Shown here: piece after piece, positions 21,957 to 29,777 of the stretch | Position numbering within the stretch: the stretch's first letter is position 1 | Layout: every line of letters starts with the position of its first letter | Assembly: GCA_036276235.1 (NCBI GenBank) | Contig: DATBDZ010000059.1 | Coordinates: 1 to 29,777, forward strand | DNA length: 29,777 nucleotides | Source of the DNA: JANWHF01 sp036276235 | Lineage (GTDB): Bacteria > Planctomycetota > Phycisphaerae > Tepidisphaerales > Tepidisphaeraceae | Direction of reading: 5' to 3' | The notes under the pieces: model-generated | Databases searched by the model: none | The model's input: the letters and a program-made list of their open reading frames with translations, nothing else | Told to the model about the DNA's origin: nothing | Program-made: the position numbers and the translations under genes

Positions 21957-23116
21957 CGACGACGGCGCTCAGCGCATCGACCATCGACCACGACATCCGC
22001 AAGGGGTTCGTCTATCAGCGCGTGCCGCACGTTACGCTCAAGAGCATCGCCAACAATCCGGACATCAAGGAAGGGATGACCCGCGCCGAAATCGACAAGG
22101 CGATTCTGCGGCACGCTGAAACCGAGACGCTCTACGACAAGCCGTACGAGGACAACAAACGGCTGCGCGTGACCGGGCCCTTCACTGTCGAATCCCTCTC
22201 GCCGCACCGCACGATCAGCGTGGAGGAAAAGAAACAGGCGGCGCGAAACCGGGGCAGCGAAGGGTTTACGATGAAGATGCTGGCCGGCGGATCGTTCAGC
22301 AACACCATCCTCGATTACCTCCGCAAAACCCCCGTGCAGACCGGCCGCAAAGAGGAGCGGCTGAAGCTCGATTCAGTCGAAGTCTTCGCCGGCCAATGGA
22401 TCAACGGCGAAGCCTGGTACACGGAGGGAGACCGATCGCCCGATGCTTCGCCCTCGCCCTCTCCCTCGAAGGCAGACGCAGAAAAGCGGAAGCGCGTCGC
22501 CATCTGCATCGGCCCGGAGTACGGCACCGTCGGCCCGGAGCTTTTGAAGGAGGCGGCCAAGGAAGCGGTCAAAGGTGTCGGCTTTGACATGCTGCTCGTC
22601 TGCGGCTTCGCGTTTGATCCGCACGTCACCGAAGAAGCCAAACGATATGGAAAGCTCAAGGTGCTGCCGGTGCGGATGAACCCGGACCTTTCGATGGGGG
22701 ATGAGCTGCTCAAGAAAACCGGCGCCGGCAATTTGTTCATGGTGTTCGGCGAGCCGGATTTGACCGTCAGCAAGACCGCCGACGGCAAGCTCGCCGTGGA
22801 GATTCGCGGCGTCGATGTGTACGACCCGACGACCGGCGAAGTGCGGTCCAACACGACCGACGACATCGCCTGCTGGTTCATCGACACCGATTACGACAGC
22901 GAGAGCTTTTTTGTCCGCCACGCTTATTTCACCGGCGCGGATGAGCCGTACGAGAAGCTGAAGCGTGCCCTGCGCGCCGAGATCGACGAGGCCGCCTGGT
23001 CGGCCCTCTATTCAACGAAGAGCCGCCCATTCGAGAAGCCCGGGAGCGGCAAAATCGCGGTGAAGGTGATCAATCATTATGGGGATGAGGTGTTGAAGGT
23101 GTACGAGGTGGAATAG
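21953..23116 (+). pseudogene. C-terminal fragment of Mod DNA methyltransferase
   Basis: Methyltransferase homology resumes around 21953-21980 with STIDHDIRKGFVYQRVPHVT and continues unbroken for about 385 codons to the TAG. Family landmarks include YDKPYEDNKRLRVTGPFTVE (with SLSPHR after it), AICIGPEYGTVGPELL, GNLFMVFGEPDL, GVDVYDPTTGEVRS, DIACWFIDTDYDSESFFVRH and the end KIAVKVINHYGDEVLKVY. This is the target-recognition and C-terminal part; the AdoMet-binding and DPPY motifs, which lie upstream in intact proteins, are missing. The frame is closed upstream by TGA at 21896-21898, so it cannot be fused to the N-terminal piece. GTG at 22022 could start a 364-residue product. No frameshifts are seen, so selection may still preserve it. 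Confidence 0.85.
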
Positions 23117-23135
23117 GCGAACTCAGATTTCAGTT

Positions 23136-24605
23136 TTAAAAAAGCTTCAAAAACGGAAGCTCTGAATATCCCATCAGATATGAATCCACCGCATGGGCGG
23201 CGGCTCGGCCTTCGCTGATGGCCCAGACGACCAGGCTTTGGCCGCGGCGCATGTCGCCGGCGGCGAAGACGCCATCGACGCTGCTCATGTATTTGTCGTT
23301 CACGAGGACGTTGCCGCGCGGGTCCTTCTTGAGGCCGAGCTGATCGATCGGGCCGTTGTGCTCGGGGCTGACGAATCCCATTGCCAGGAGGCAAAGATCG
23401 CAGTCCAGATCGAACTCGCTGCCGGCCACTTCCTTCATCTGGTAGCGGCCGGTGGCGTCTTTCCCCCACTCCAGGCGGATGGCGTGGAGCTTTTTGACCT
23501 TCCCATCGGTGCCGGAGAAGGACTTGGTATTGATCGCGTAATCGCGGATTTCGCTGCCGGCGATTTTGTTCGCCTCTTCGTGGGCCGAGCTGGTTCGGAA
23601 GGTCATCGGCCAATAGGGCCAGGGCATCTCATCGGTGCGCGATTCGGGGGGACGCGGGAGCAACTCGAATTGCTTGACGCTGGCACACCCTTGCCGCACG
23701 GCGGTGCCGAGGCAATCGGCGCCGGTATCGCCGCCGCCGAGGATGATGACGTGCCTGTCCTTGGCGTCGATCAACTGGGTGGCGTCGAATCCATCGCCGA
23801 GGTTGCGCTGATTCTGTTGCGTGAGGTAAGTCATCGCCGGGTAGATGCCGGCAAGCTCGCGGCCGGGGACTTTGAGCTCGCGCGCCTGTGTCGCCCCGCC
23901 GCACAGGACGATCGCATCAAAATCGCGGCGAAGGTCTTCGACCTTCACATTGACGCCAACATTGGCGCTGGTCTTGAAGACGATTCCCTCTTCCTCCATC
24001 AGCTTGATGCGGCGATCGACGACGCGCTTATCGAGCTTGAAGTTGGGGATGCCGTACATGAGCAGACCGCCGATACGATCGGCACGCTCGAAAACCGTGA
24101 CGCTGTGGCCGGCTTTATTAAGCTGTGCCGCGGCGGCTAGGCCGGCTGGGCCTGAGCCAATCACGGCAACCTTCTTGCCCGTGCGGCGATCCGGTTGATG
24201 CGCCTTCACCCACCCATTGGCAAACGCATGATCGATGATGCTCTGCTCGACGAGCTTAATCGTCACCGGCTTCTCATTGATGCTCAGCACGCACGCCTCT
24301 TCGCACGGCGCTGGGCAGATGCGGCCGGTAAACTCCGGAAAGTTATTCGTCTTAAAGAGCATCTCCAGCGCATCGTTCCAGCGACCCTTATAAACAAGAT
24401 CATTCCACTCGGGGATGATGTTGCCCAGCGGGCAGCCGTTGTGGCAGAAGGGAATGCCGCAATCCATGCAGCGCGCGCCCTGCGCCCGGAGCTTGTCTTC
24501 AGGAAACTCCTGATAGATTTCCTCCCAATCCATGACGCGCAGCTCCACCGGCCGGCGCGTAGGCAGTTCCCTGTTGTATTCCTTGAATCCGGTTGGCTTA
24601 CCCAT
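23136..24605 (-). CDS. gltD: glutamate synthase small subunit
   Basis: This is the 489-residue beta subunit of NADPH-dependent glutamate synthase. It takes electrons from NADPH through FAD and two 4Fe-4S clusters to the large subunit. The N-terminal cluster cysteines are Cys46, Cys49, Cys54 and Cys58 (CMDCGIPFCHNGCPLGN) with Cys97, Cys101 and Cys105. FAD-binding is VIGSGPAGLAAA (148-159), NADPH-binding is ILGGGDTGADC, and the C-terminal FAD closure is GVFAAGDMRRGQSLVVWAI. Length and order are normal. ATG at 24605 starts MGKPTGFKEYNRELP, the usual opening. It follows gltB and a 90-residue gene on the same strand, probably in one operon. The gene is convergent with the methyltransferase remnant, only 19 bases away. 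Confidence 0.96.
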   Translation of the reverse strand: MGKPTGFKEYNRELPTRRPVELRVMDWEEIYQEFPEDKLRAQGARCMDCGIPFCHNGCPLGNIIPEWNDLVYKGRWNDALEMLFKTNNFPEFTGRICPAPCEEACVLSINEKPVTIKLVEQSIIDHAFANGWVKAHQPDRRTGKKVAVIGSGPAGLAAAAQLNKAGHSVTVFERADRIGGLLMYGIPNFKLDKRVVDRRIKLMEEEGIVFKTSANVGVNVKVEDLRRDFDAIVLCGGATQARELKVPGRELAGIYPAMTYLTQQNQRNLGDGFDATQLIDAKDRHVIILGGGDTGADCLGTAVRQGCASVKQFELLPRPPESRTDEMPWPYWPMTFRTSSAHEEANKIAGSEIRDYAINTKSFSGTDGKVKKLHAIRLEWGKDATGRYQMKEVAGSEFDLDCDLCLLAMGFVSPEHNGPIDQLGLKKDPRGNVLVNDKYMSSVDGVFAAGDMRRGQSLVVWAISEGRAAAHAVDSYLMGYSELPFLKLF

Positions 24606-24610
24606 AATTA

Positions 24611-24638
24611 ATGCTGAATGCTGAGTGCTGATTGCTGA
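24611..24638. repeat. four tandem 7-bp TGCTGA units
   Basis: ATGCTGA, ATGCTGA, GTGCTGA and TTGCTGA follow one another in the leader of gltD (on the minus strand TCAGCAN units), ending just upstream of its start codon. They lie in the 56-base gap between gltD and the 90-residue gene. The repeat may be slippage-prone and leaves no obvious ribosome site before gltD. Confidence 0.7.
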
Positions 24639-24661
24639 ATAAAACAATTCGAGCCGAAGTT

Positions 24662-24934
24662 TTAATCCGCGACGGCGGCTTCGCGCATGGCCTCGGCCTC
24701 GCCGGGAGTGATGGTTAAAATCGTGGTTACCTTTGCAAGCTCCTGTGGTGTAAGCCCTTCTTTCAATGCGCGCGATAGCGCTCGCTGTCGCTTGATCTGT
24801 TCCAACCCCTCGAACCCACCCCAAATCAGAAAGCCCCCCACCTTCTTGAGCGGCTTCGCCCGCTCGAGTTCCGGCGTGGCTCCCGGGAACTTGGAGATCA
24901 GCACCTTCTTCAGTCTATCTATTTGCTGTTCCAT
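24662..24934 (-). CDS. 90-residue protein between gltB and gltD, possibly BolA-like
   Basis: This is a small protein with no assigned function. The order is helix (QQIDRLKKVLISKFPG), strand, then GGFLIWGGFEGLEQIKRQRA and a second helix, ending VTTILTITPGE. The run phe-x-gly, a basic R-x-R helix and a terminal TP segment resemble the BolA fold (F.G...RHR...L...TP), but the conserved His of BolA is replaced (KRQR). This is a weak, pattern-level similarity. It starts 15 bases after gltB ends and precedes gltD on the same strand, so it is co-transcribed with glutamate synthase and might help with its iron-sulfur clusters, as BolA-type proteins do. Confidence 0.65.
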   Translation of the reverse strand: MEQQIDRLKKVLISKFPGATPELERAKPLKKVGGFLIWGGFEGLEQIKRQRALSRALKEGLTPQELAKVTTILTITPGEAEAMREAAVAD

Positions 24935-24949
24935 ATCTGCTCTCCAAAC

Positions 24950-27900
24950 CTACACGCCCGCCCCTTGCCGTTTCGAGAGCGCCGCGGCCCGCGCTTCGAT
25001 CTCTGCCTGATGCTCCAACACGCGGCGATAATCATTGGGCATGATCTTCACGAATCGGCGAAGCTCATCGTCCCAGTTATCGAGGATCTGCCGCGCCACG
25101 GGGCTGGCGGTGAACTTCAGGTGGTTTTCGAGCATGTAGCGGATGAGCTTTGCATCCTCCGGTTTGTCGGCGGTTTCCAGCGACACCAGATCCTGATTCA
25201 CGAGCTGCGGCAACTGGCCCAGATCGTCATGGACATAGGCGATGCCGCCGCTCATTCCGGCGGCGAAGTTGCGGCCAGTGCGGCCGATCACCAGCACGCG
25301 CCCGCCGGTCATGTATTCGCAACCATGGTCGCCGCACCCTTCGACGACGGCTTTCGCGCCGCTGTTGCGGACGCAGAATCGCTCACCGACGACGCCGCGG
25401 ATGTATAGCTCGCCGTCGATCGCGCCGTAGGCGATGGTGTTGCCGGCGATGATATTCTGCTCGGCGCGGAACGTTGACTCTTTCGGCGGGAAGACGGCGA
25501 TGCGTCCGCCGGACAGGCCCTTGCCGACGTAATCGTTGGCGTCGCCTTCCAGCAGAAGCGTGACGCCATGCGCCAGGAACGCGCCAAAGCTTTGGCCCGC
25601 CGACCCGTTGAACTTGAACGTGATCGTGTCATCTGGCAGGCCCTGCTGGCCATATTTTCGGGCGATCTTGCCGGAGAGGGTGCTGCCGACCGTGCGATTG
25701 ATATTCTTGATCGGGAACTCGGCGGTGACTTTTTCCCCGCGCTCGAGCGCCGGTGCGGCGGCGGGAATCAGCTTCTTATTATCCAGCGATTCGTCCAGGC
25801 CGTGATCCTGCCCCATGACATTACGCACGGCGACGCTCTTGGCGATCGGGGGCTGATAGAGAATCGTGGCCAGGTCCAGATGCTTTGCCTTCCAGTGGCC
25901 GGACATGTCGGCGAATTCGAGCATGTCGGTGCGGCCGATCATTTCCTTGAATGTGCGGAAGCCCATCTGGGCCATGAACTCGCGCACTTCCTCGGCGACG
26001 AAGAACATGAAGTTAACCACATGTTCTGGCTTGCCGGCGAATTTCTTGCGCAGCTCCGGGTCCTGCGTGGCGATGCCGACCGGGCAGGTATTCAGATGGC
26101 AAACGCGCATCATGATGCAGCCGGACGCGATCAGCGGGCCGGTTGAAAAGCCGAATTCCTCAGCGCCCAGCAGCGCCGCGATAATCACATCGCGGCCGGT
26201 CTTGAGCTGGCCATCGGCCTGCAAAACGATGCGGCCGCGCAGATCGTTCATAACAAGAGTTTGCTGCGTCTCGGCGATGCCTAATTCCCAGGGAAGGCCA
26301 GCATATTTGATGCTCGTGAGCGGGCTCGCGCCCGTGCCGCCGCCGTCGCCCGAAACCAGAATATGGTCCGCCTTGGCCTTGGCGACGCCCGCCGCCACCG
26401 TGCCCACGCCCACTTCGCTCACCAGCTTCACGCTGATTCGCGCACCGGGGTTGGCGTTTTTCAGATCGTGAATGAGCTGCGCCAGATCTTCGATCGAATA
26501 AATATCATGATGCGGCGGCGGCGAGATAAGCCCGACGCCCGGCGTCGAATGCCGCACCTTGCCGATGTATTCATCGACCTTGTGTCCGGGAAGCTGGCCG
26601 CCCTCGCCCGGCTTGGCGCCTTGCGCCATCTTGATCTGCAGCTCGTCGCAGTTGACGAGGTATTCGATCGTGACGCCGAACCGCGCTGAGGCCACCTGCT
26701 TGATCGCGCTGCGGCGAAGATCGCCGTTGGCGTCGGCCTTGAAGCGATTGGGGTCTTCGCCGCCTTCGCCCGTATTGCTCTTTCCGCCGATGCGGTTCAT
26801 CGCGATGGCCAGTGTCTCGTGCGCTTCCTTGCTGATCGAACCGAAGCTCATCGCGCCCGTGACGAATCGCTTGACGATCTCCTTCGCCGGCTCGACTTCA
26901 TCGATCGGAATTGACTTCGGGCCTGACTTGATATTAAGCAGTCCGCGGATGTTGCAGCGATGCCGCGCTTCGTCGTTGACGAGCTTGGAATATTCCTTGA
27001 AGGTCGGGAGGCCGGTGATGCGGACGGCCTGCTGCAGCTTGGCGACGGAGTCCGGATTCCACATGTGGTATTCGCCGTCGCGACGCCACTGGTAGAAGCC
27101 GCCGTTCTCGAGGACTTCTCCGTTGACGCGCACCGGCGGGAAGCCATGCCGATGGCGCATGAGCGATTCGCGGGCGATCACGTCCAGCCCGACGCCATTG
27201 ATGCGCGAAGCCGTGCCCGTGAAATATTTTTCCACCAGCTCTTTGCTCAATCCGACAGCTTCGAAGATCTGCGCCCCGCGGTAGCTCTGCACCGTGGAGA
27301 TGCCCATCTTCGAGGCGACTTTGATGATCGCCTTGTTGGCGGCCTTGATGTAATTCTTCTTCGCCTGCTCGATCGTCAGGTCCTTGGGGAGCATCCCCTG
27401 GAGCTTCATGTCGGCCAGCGTTTCAAACGCGACGTAGGGATTGATCGCGCCCGCGCCGTAGCCGATCAGCAGGCAGAAGTGATGGGCTTCGCGCGCTTCG
27501 CCGGTTTCGATGACCAGGCCACACTGCCCGCGCGTGCCCTGGCGAATCAGATGATGATGCACAGCGGCGGTCGCCAGCAAGCTCGGAATCGGGGCCAGAT
27601 CCGGCCCGACGCCGCGATCTGAAAGGATCAGAATCGAAGCGCCCTCGGCGACGGCCTTGGATGCCGACTCGCAAAGCTGCTGGATTGCCGTTTCCAGTCC
27701 GGCTTCGCCATCGGCCGAGCGGAACAGCATCGGCAGCGTCGTGGAGCGCAGGTCCCCCACCGCCACCTCGCGAAGCTTCGCCAGATCGGTGTTGCTGAGG
27801 ATCGGCTGCTTGAGCTTCACCAGATGTGCCGCCTTGGGCGATTCTTCCAGCAGGTTCCCTTCGCGGCCCAGGCACGTGATCAGCGATGTCACCAGCTCTT

Positions 27901-29518
27901 CAAAGTTGGCATCGAGCGGCGGGTTGGTCACCTGCGCGAAAAGCTGGCGGAAATAGTTGTACAAAAGCTGCGGCTTATCGCTCAAACACGCCAGCGGCGT
28001 GTCCGTCCCCATCGAGCCCAGGCCCTCCACCCCGTTGGTCGCCATCGGAGTGAGGATGATCTTGATGTCTTCGTTGGTGTATCCAAATGCATGCTGGCGA
28101 ACCAGCAGCGTCTCGTGATTGGGCTGATGAACATTGCTCGGCGTCGGCAGTGCATCCAGCTCGATCAGATTTTCCTCGAGCCAGCGGCGCCAGGGGCGCT
28201 TGTCCACCAGCTCAGCCTTGATCTCCCCGTCATCGACGATGCGCCCCTGCTTCATATCGACGAAGAAGATCTTGCCCGGTTGCAGTCGCCACTTTTGCAA
28301 TACACGCTCAGGCGCGACCGGCAATACGCCAACCTCGCTGGCCATGATGACCATGTCATCCTTGGTGACGTAATAGCGGCTGGGCCGCAGGCCATTGCGA
28401 TCGAGCACGGCGCCGATGACATCGCCATTGGTGAAGGCGATCGACGCCGGCCCATCCCAGGGCTCCATCAGGCAGGCGTGATATTCGTAGAACGCCTTCA
28501 GGTCGGCATCCATCAACTCATGCTTCTGCCACGCTTCAGGGATCAGCATTAATACCGTATGAGGAAGCGATCGCCCCGCCGCCGCCATGAACTCCATAGC
28601 ATTGTCGAGCGTTGCGGAGTCTGAGCCGCTCTCGGTGAGGATGGGATAAAGCTTGTTGAGTTCATCGCCGAAGATATCGCTCTTCAGTGAGCCGTAGCGG
28701 GCGCGCATCCAATTGCGATTGCCGCGCAGGGTGTTGATTTCGCCGTTGTGCGCGAGGCAGCGGAACGGGTGCGCCAATCGCCAGGAAGGGAATGTATTGG
28801 TTGAGAATCGGCTATGCACCATCGCCAGCGCGCTGGTGAAGCCGGGGTCCTGAAGGTCAAGGAAGTATTGGCGAAGCTGAATCGCCGTCAGCATCCCCTT
28901 GTAGACCATCCGGTTGGCCGACAACGCGCAGATGTAGAAATCCTCGCGGGCCTCTGCGGGGATATCGCTGGAATCAAACTCGACGACATTCTCCGCCCGC
29001 TGGCGAACCAGAAACAGCCGCCGCTCAAAGTCAGTCCGGTTGTAGAAAGTCGAACCCATTCCCAGGAAGACCTGGCGGATTTTCGGCTCGCTTTTCTTGG
29101 GCGTCGCACCAACTGCCGACCCATCGACCGGCACATCGCGCCAGCCGAGCACTTCCATTCCATATTGCTGGGCAACGCGCTCAAAGACCTGCTCGCACTT
29201 CCGCCGAGCGGCGGCATCGCGACTCAGGAAAACTGTCCCCACCGCATAGTTCCCCGGCGCCGGCAGATTGATCCCCAGATCGCGGCATTTAGCCCGAAGA
29301 TACGGGTCCGGAATCCGGACCAAAATGCCCGCGCCATCTCCGCTATCGACCTCGCAGCCACATGCACCACGATGGTTCATGTGCTCGAGCATCAGCAGCG
29401 CGTTGGACACGATCTCATGAGACGGCTGCCCCTTAATGTGGCAAACGAACCCAACGCCGCAGGCGTCGTGCTCGAAGCGCGGATCGTACAAACCTTGTGG
29501 CGGAGGAAGTCCGTTCAT
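24950..29518 (-). CDS. gltB: glutamate synthase large subunit
   Basis: This 1522-residue alpha subunit makes two glutamates from glutamine and 2-oxoglutarate. The class II glutamine amidotransferase domain occupies about 20-430; its N-terminal nucleophile is Cys20 in HDACGVGFVC, so a 19-residue propeptide must be removed. A central domain (about 470-760) is followed by the FMN-binding synthase barrel (about 800-1200). The 3Fe-4S cluster ligands are Cys1134, Cys1140 and Cys1145 (CIMMRVCHLNTC), in the spacing seen in the Azospirillum enzyme. A GXGXG beta-helix domain lies at about 1250-1490. Length and order are normal for a bacterial NADPH-type enzyme. Together with gltD it should be the cell's ammonia-assimilation glutamate synthase. 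Confidence 0.97.
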   Translation of the reverse strand: MNGLPPPQGLYDPRFEHDACGVGFVCHIKGQPSHEIVSNALLMLEHMNHRGACGCEVDSGDGAGILVRIPDPYLRAKCRDLGINLPAPGNYAVGTVFLSRDAAARRKCEQVFERVAQQYGMEVLGWRDVPVDGSAVGATPKKSEPKIRQVFLGMGSTFYNRTDFERRLFLVRQRAENVVEFDSSDIPAEAREDFYICALSANRMVYKGMLTAIQLRQYFLDLQDPGFTSALAMVHSRFSTNTFPSWRLAHPFRCLAHNGEINTLRGNRNWMRARYGSLKSDIFGDELNKLYPILTESGSDSATLDNAMEFMAAAGRSLPHTVLMLIPEAWQKHELMDADLKAFYEYHACLMEPWDGPASIAFTNGDVIGAVLDRNGLRPSRYYVTKDDMVIMASEVGVLPVAPERVLQKWRLQPGKIFFVDMKQGRIVDDGEIKAELVDKRPWRRWLEENLIELDALPTPSNVHQPNHETLLVRQHAFGYTNEDIKIILTPMATNGVEGLGSMGTDTPLACLSDKPQLLYNYFRQLFAQVTNPPLDANFEELVTSLITCLGREGNLLEESPKAAHLVKLKQPILSNTDLAKLREVAVGDLRSTTLPMLFRSADGEAGLETAIQQLCESASKAVAEGASILILSDRGVGPDLAPIPSLLATAAVHHHLIRQGTRGQCGLVIETGEAREAHHFCLLIGYGAGAINPYVAFETLADMKLQGMLPKDLTIEQAKKNYIKAANKAIIKVASKMGISTVQSYRGAQIFEAVGLSKELVEKYFTGTASRINGVGLDVIARESLMRHRHGFPPVRVNGEVLENGGFYQWRRDGEYHMWNPDSVAKLQQAVRITGLPTFKEYSKLVNDEARHRCNIRGLLNIKSGPKSIPIDEVEPAKEIVKRFVTGAMSFGSISKEAHETLAIAMNRIGGKSNTGEGGEDPNRFKADANGDLRRSAIKQVASARFGVTIEYLVNCDELQIKMAQGAKPGEGGQLPGHKVDEYIGKVRHSTPGVGLISPPPHHDIYSIEDLAQLIHDLKNANPGARISVKLVSEVGVGTVAAGVAKAKADHILVSGDGGGTGASPLTSIKYAGLPWELGIAETQQTLVMNDLRGRIVLQADGQLKTGRDVIIAALLGAEEFGFSTGPLIASGCIMMRVCHLNTCPVGIATQDPELRKKFAGKPEHVVNFMFFVAEEVREFMAQMGFRTFKEMIGRTDMLEFADMSGHWKAKHLDLATILYQPPIAKSVAVRNVMGQDHGLDESLDNKKLIPAAAPALERGEKVTAEFPIKNINRTVGSTLSGKIARKYGQQGLPDDTITFKFNGSAGQSFGAFLAHGVTLLLEGDANDYVGKGLSGGRIAVFPPKESTFRAEQNIIAGNTIAYGAIDGELYIRGVVGERFCVRNSGAKAVVEGCGDHGCEYMTGGRVLVIGRTGRNFAAGMSGGIAYVHDDLGQLPQLVNQDLVSLETADKPEDAKLIRYMLENHLKFTASPVARQILDNWDDELRRFVKIMPNDYRRVLEHQAEIEARAAALSKRQGAGV

Positions 29519-29565
29519 CGGATGCCTAAAAAACGTTTCCTGAGAGAACTAAAGCAAAGTTCCTT

Positions 29566-29593
29566 ATCTTATCGGAATTTGCGCCAATGACAA
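29566..29593 (-). promoter_or_regulatory. candidate gltB promoter
   Basis: On the minus strand TTGTCA (29593-29588) and TAAGAT (29571-29566) are spaced by 16 bases, giving a transcript start near 29559 and a 40-base leader to the gltB ATG. It is the best sigma70-like pair in the upstream 260 bases. Consensus matching only. Confidence 0.45.
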
Positions 29594-29777
29594 CTCTGCC
29601 CGATTCCGGCCATATTCATGGCCGACAAAAGTGCGAAAAATGCCCATTGCATAAGCACGTTTCTCAAGAAACGCCGCGAATGCTTAGAAATTAGGCAAGA
29701 TCAACCGGCAAACCGGTGTGGCGGGAGACACAGCAATTTAGGAACCACCGCATTAATGAGGCTTGGTACGAGTCCGG
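29594..29777. other. non-coding end of window with a short hairpin
   Basis: I see no gene in this 184-base stretch. It is more AT-rich than the rest and contains a perfect small hairpin, GGCCAT (29608-29613), loop ATTC, ATGGCC (29618-29623), just upstream of the candidate gltB promoter. This could be a protein-binding site or the end of a transcript from beyond the window. Confidence 0.4.

Noticed and set aside
20151..23116. Programmed frameshift or intein joining the two methyltransferase pieces
   Set aside because: The middle catalytic motifs are absent from all frames between the pieces, and I see no intein splice motifs (Cys start, HN end) at the borders.
28814..29590. Open frame of 258 residues on the plus strand
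   Set aside because: It is antisense to gltB, whose family assignment is certain, and has no recognisable domain.

Overview
The window is GC-rich, densely coded bacterial chromosome. No rRNA or other taxonomic marker is present. The family mix points to Planctomycetota, perhaps the Phycisphaerae: many unrelated long palindromic repeats, a Tat-exported Gfo/Idh/MocA oxidoreductase, a DUF433 protein, an Anbu protease and several small families I associate with that phylum. This placement is an inference from family resemblance only.

Layout. Bases 1-7200 are rich in palindromes: an ACP-FabZ fusion gene (minus), a PLD-like protein (plus), an ImuA-like RecA-fold protein (minus) whose reading frame has absorbed about 0.57 kb of palindromic repeats, then a K+-independent membrane pyrophosphatase (hppA) with a DUF2721 membrane protein behind it. 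Bases 6900-11600 hold small hypothetical genes, a SEC-C protein, a DUF433 protein whose stop overlaps the start of an enolase-superfamily dehydratase, and a Tat-signal oxidoreductase. Bases 11690-14403 hold a HigBA/RelE-type toxin-antitoxin pair, then a transglutaminase-Anbu protease pair. Homoserine dehydrogenase (minus, 14404-15720) abuts Anbu tail to tail.

The most interesting part is 15888-23116, a defence operon. It begins with a 1013-residue type III-like restriction helicase/endonuclease (BPTD_3080-type Res). Three small genes follow, each overlapping the previous one by four bases (ATGA): a HYD1-type ADP-ribosyltransferase-like protein and two proteins I do not recognise. Next comes the partner DNA methyltransferase, but it is split. 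An N-terminal piece (20151-20531) and a C-terminal piece (about 21953-23116) flank 1.4 kb of foreign-looking DNA that replaces the catalytic middle. That DNA encodes a 78-residue protein and a 312-residue PD-(D/E)XK-like nuclease. The locus therefore has a restriction subunit, no intact cognate methyltransferase and an added nuclease. It may be a decayed R-M system, an assembly chimera, or a system that has exchanged modification for another effector.

Bases 23136-29518 (minus) carry glutamate synthase, gltB then gltD, with a 90-residue possibly BolA-like protein between them. A plausible sigma70 promoter lies upstream of gltB.
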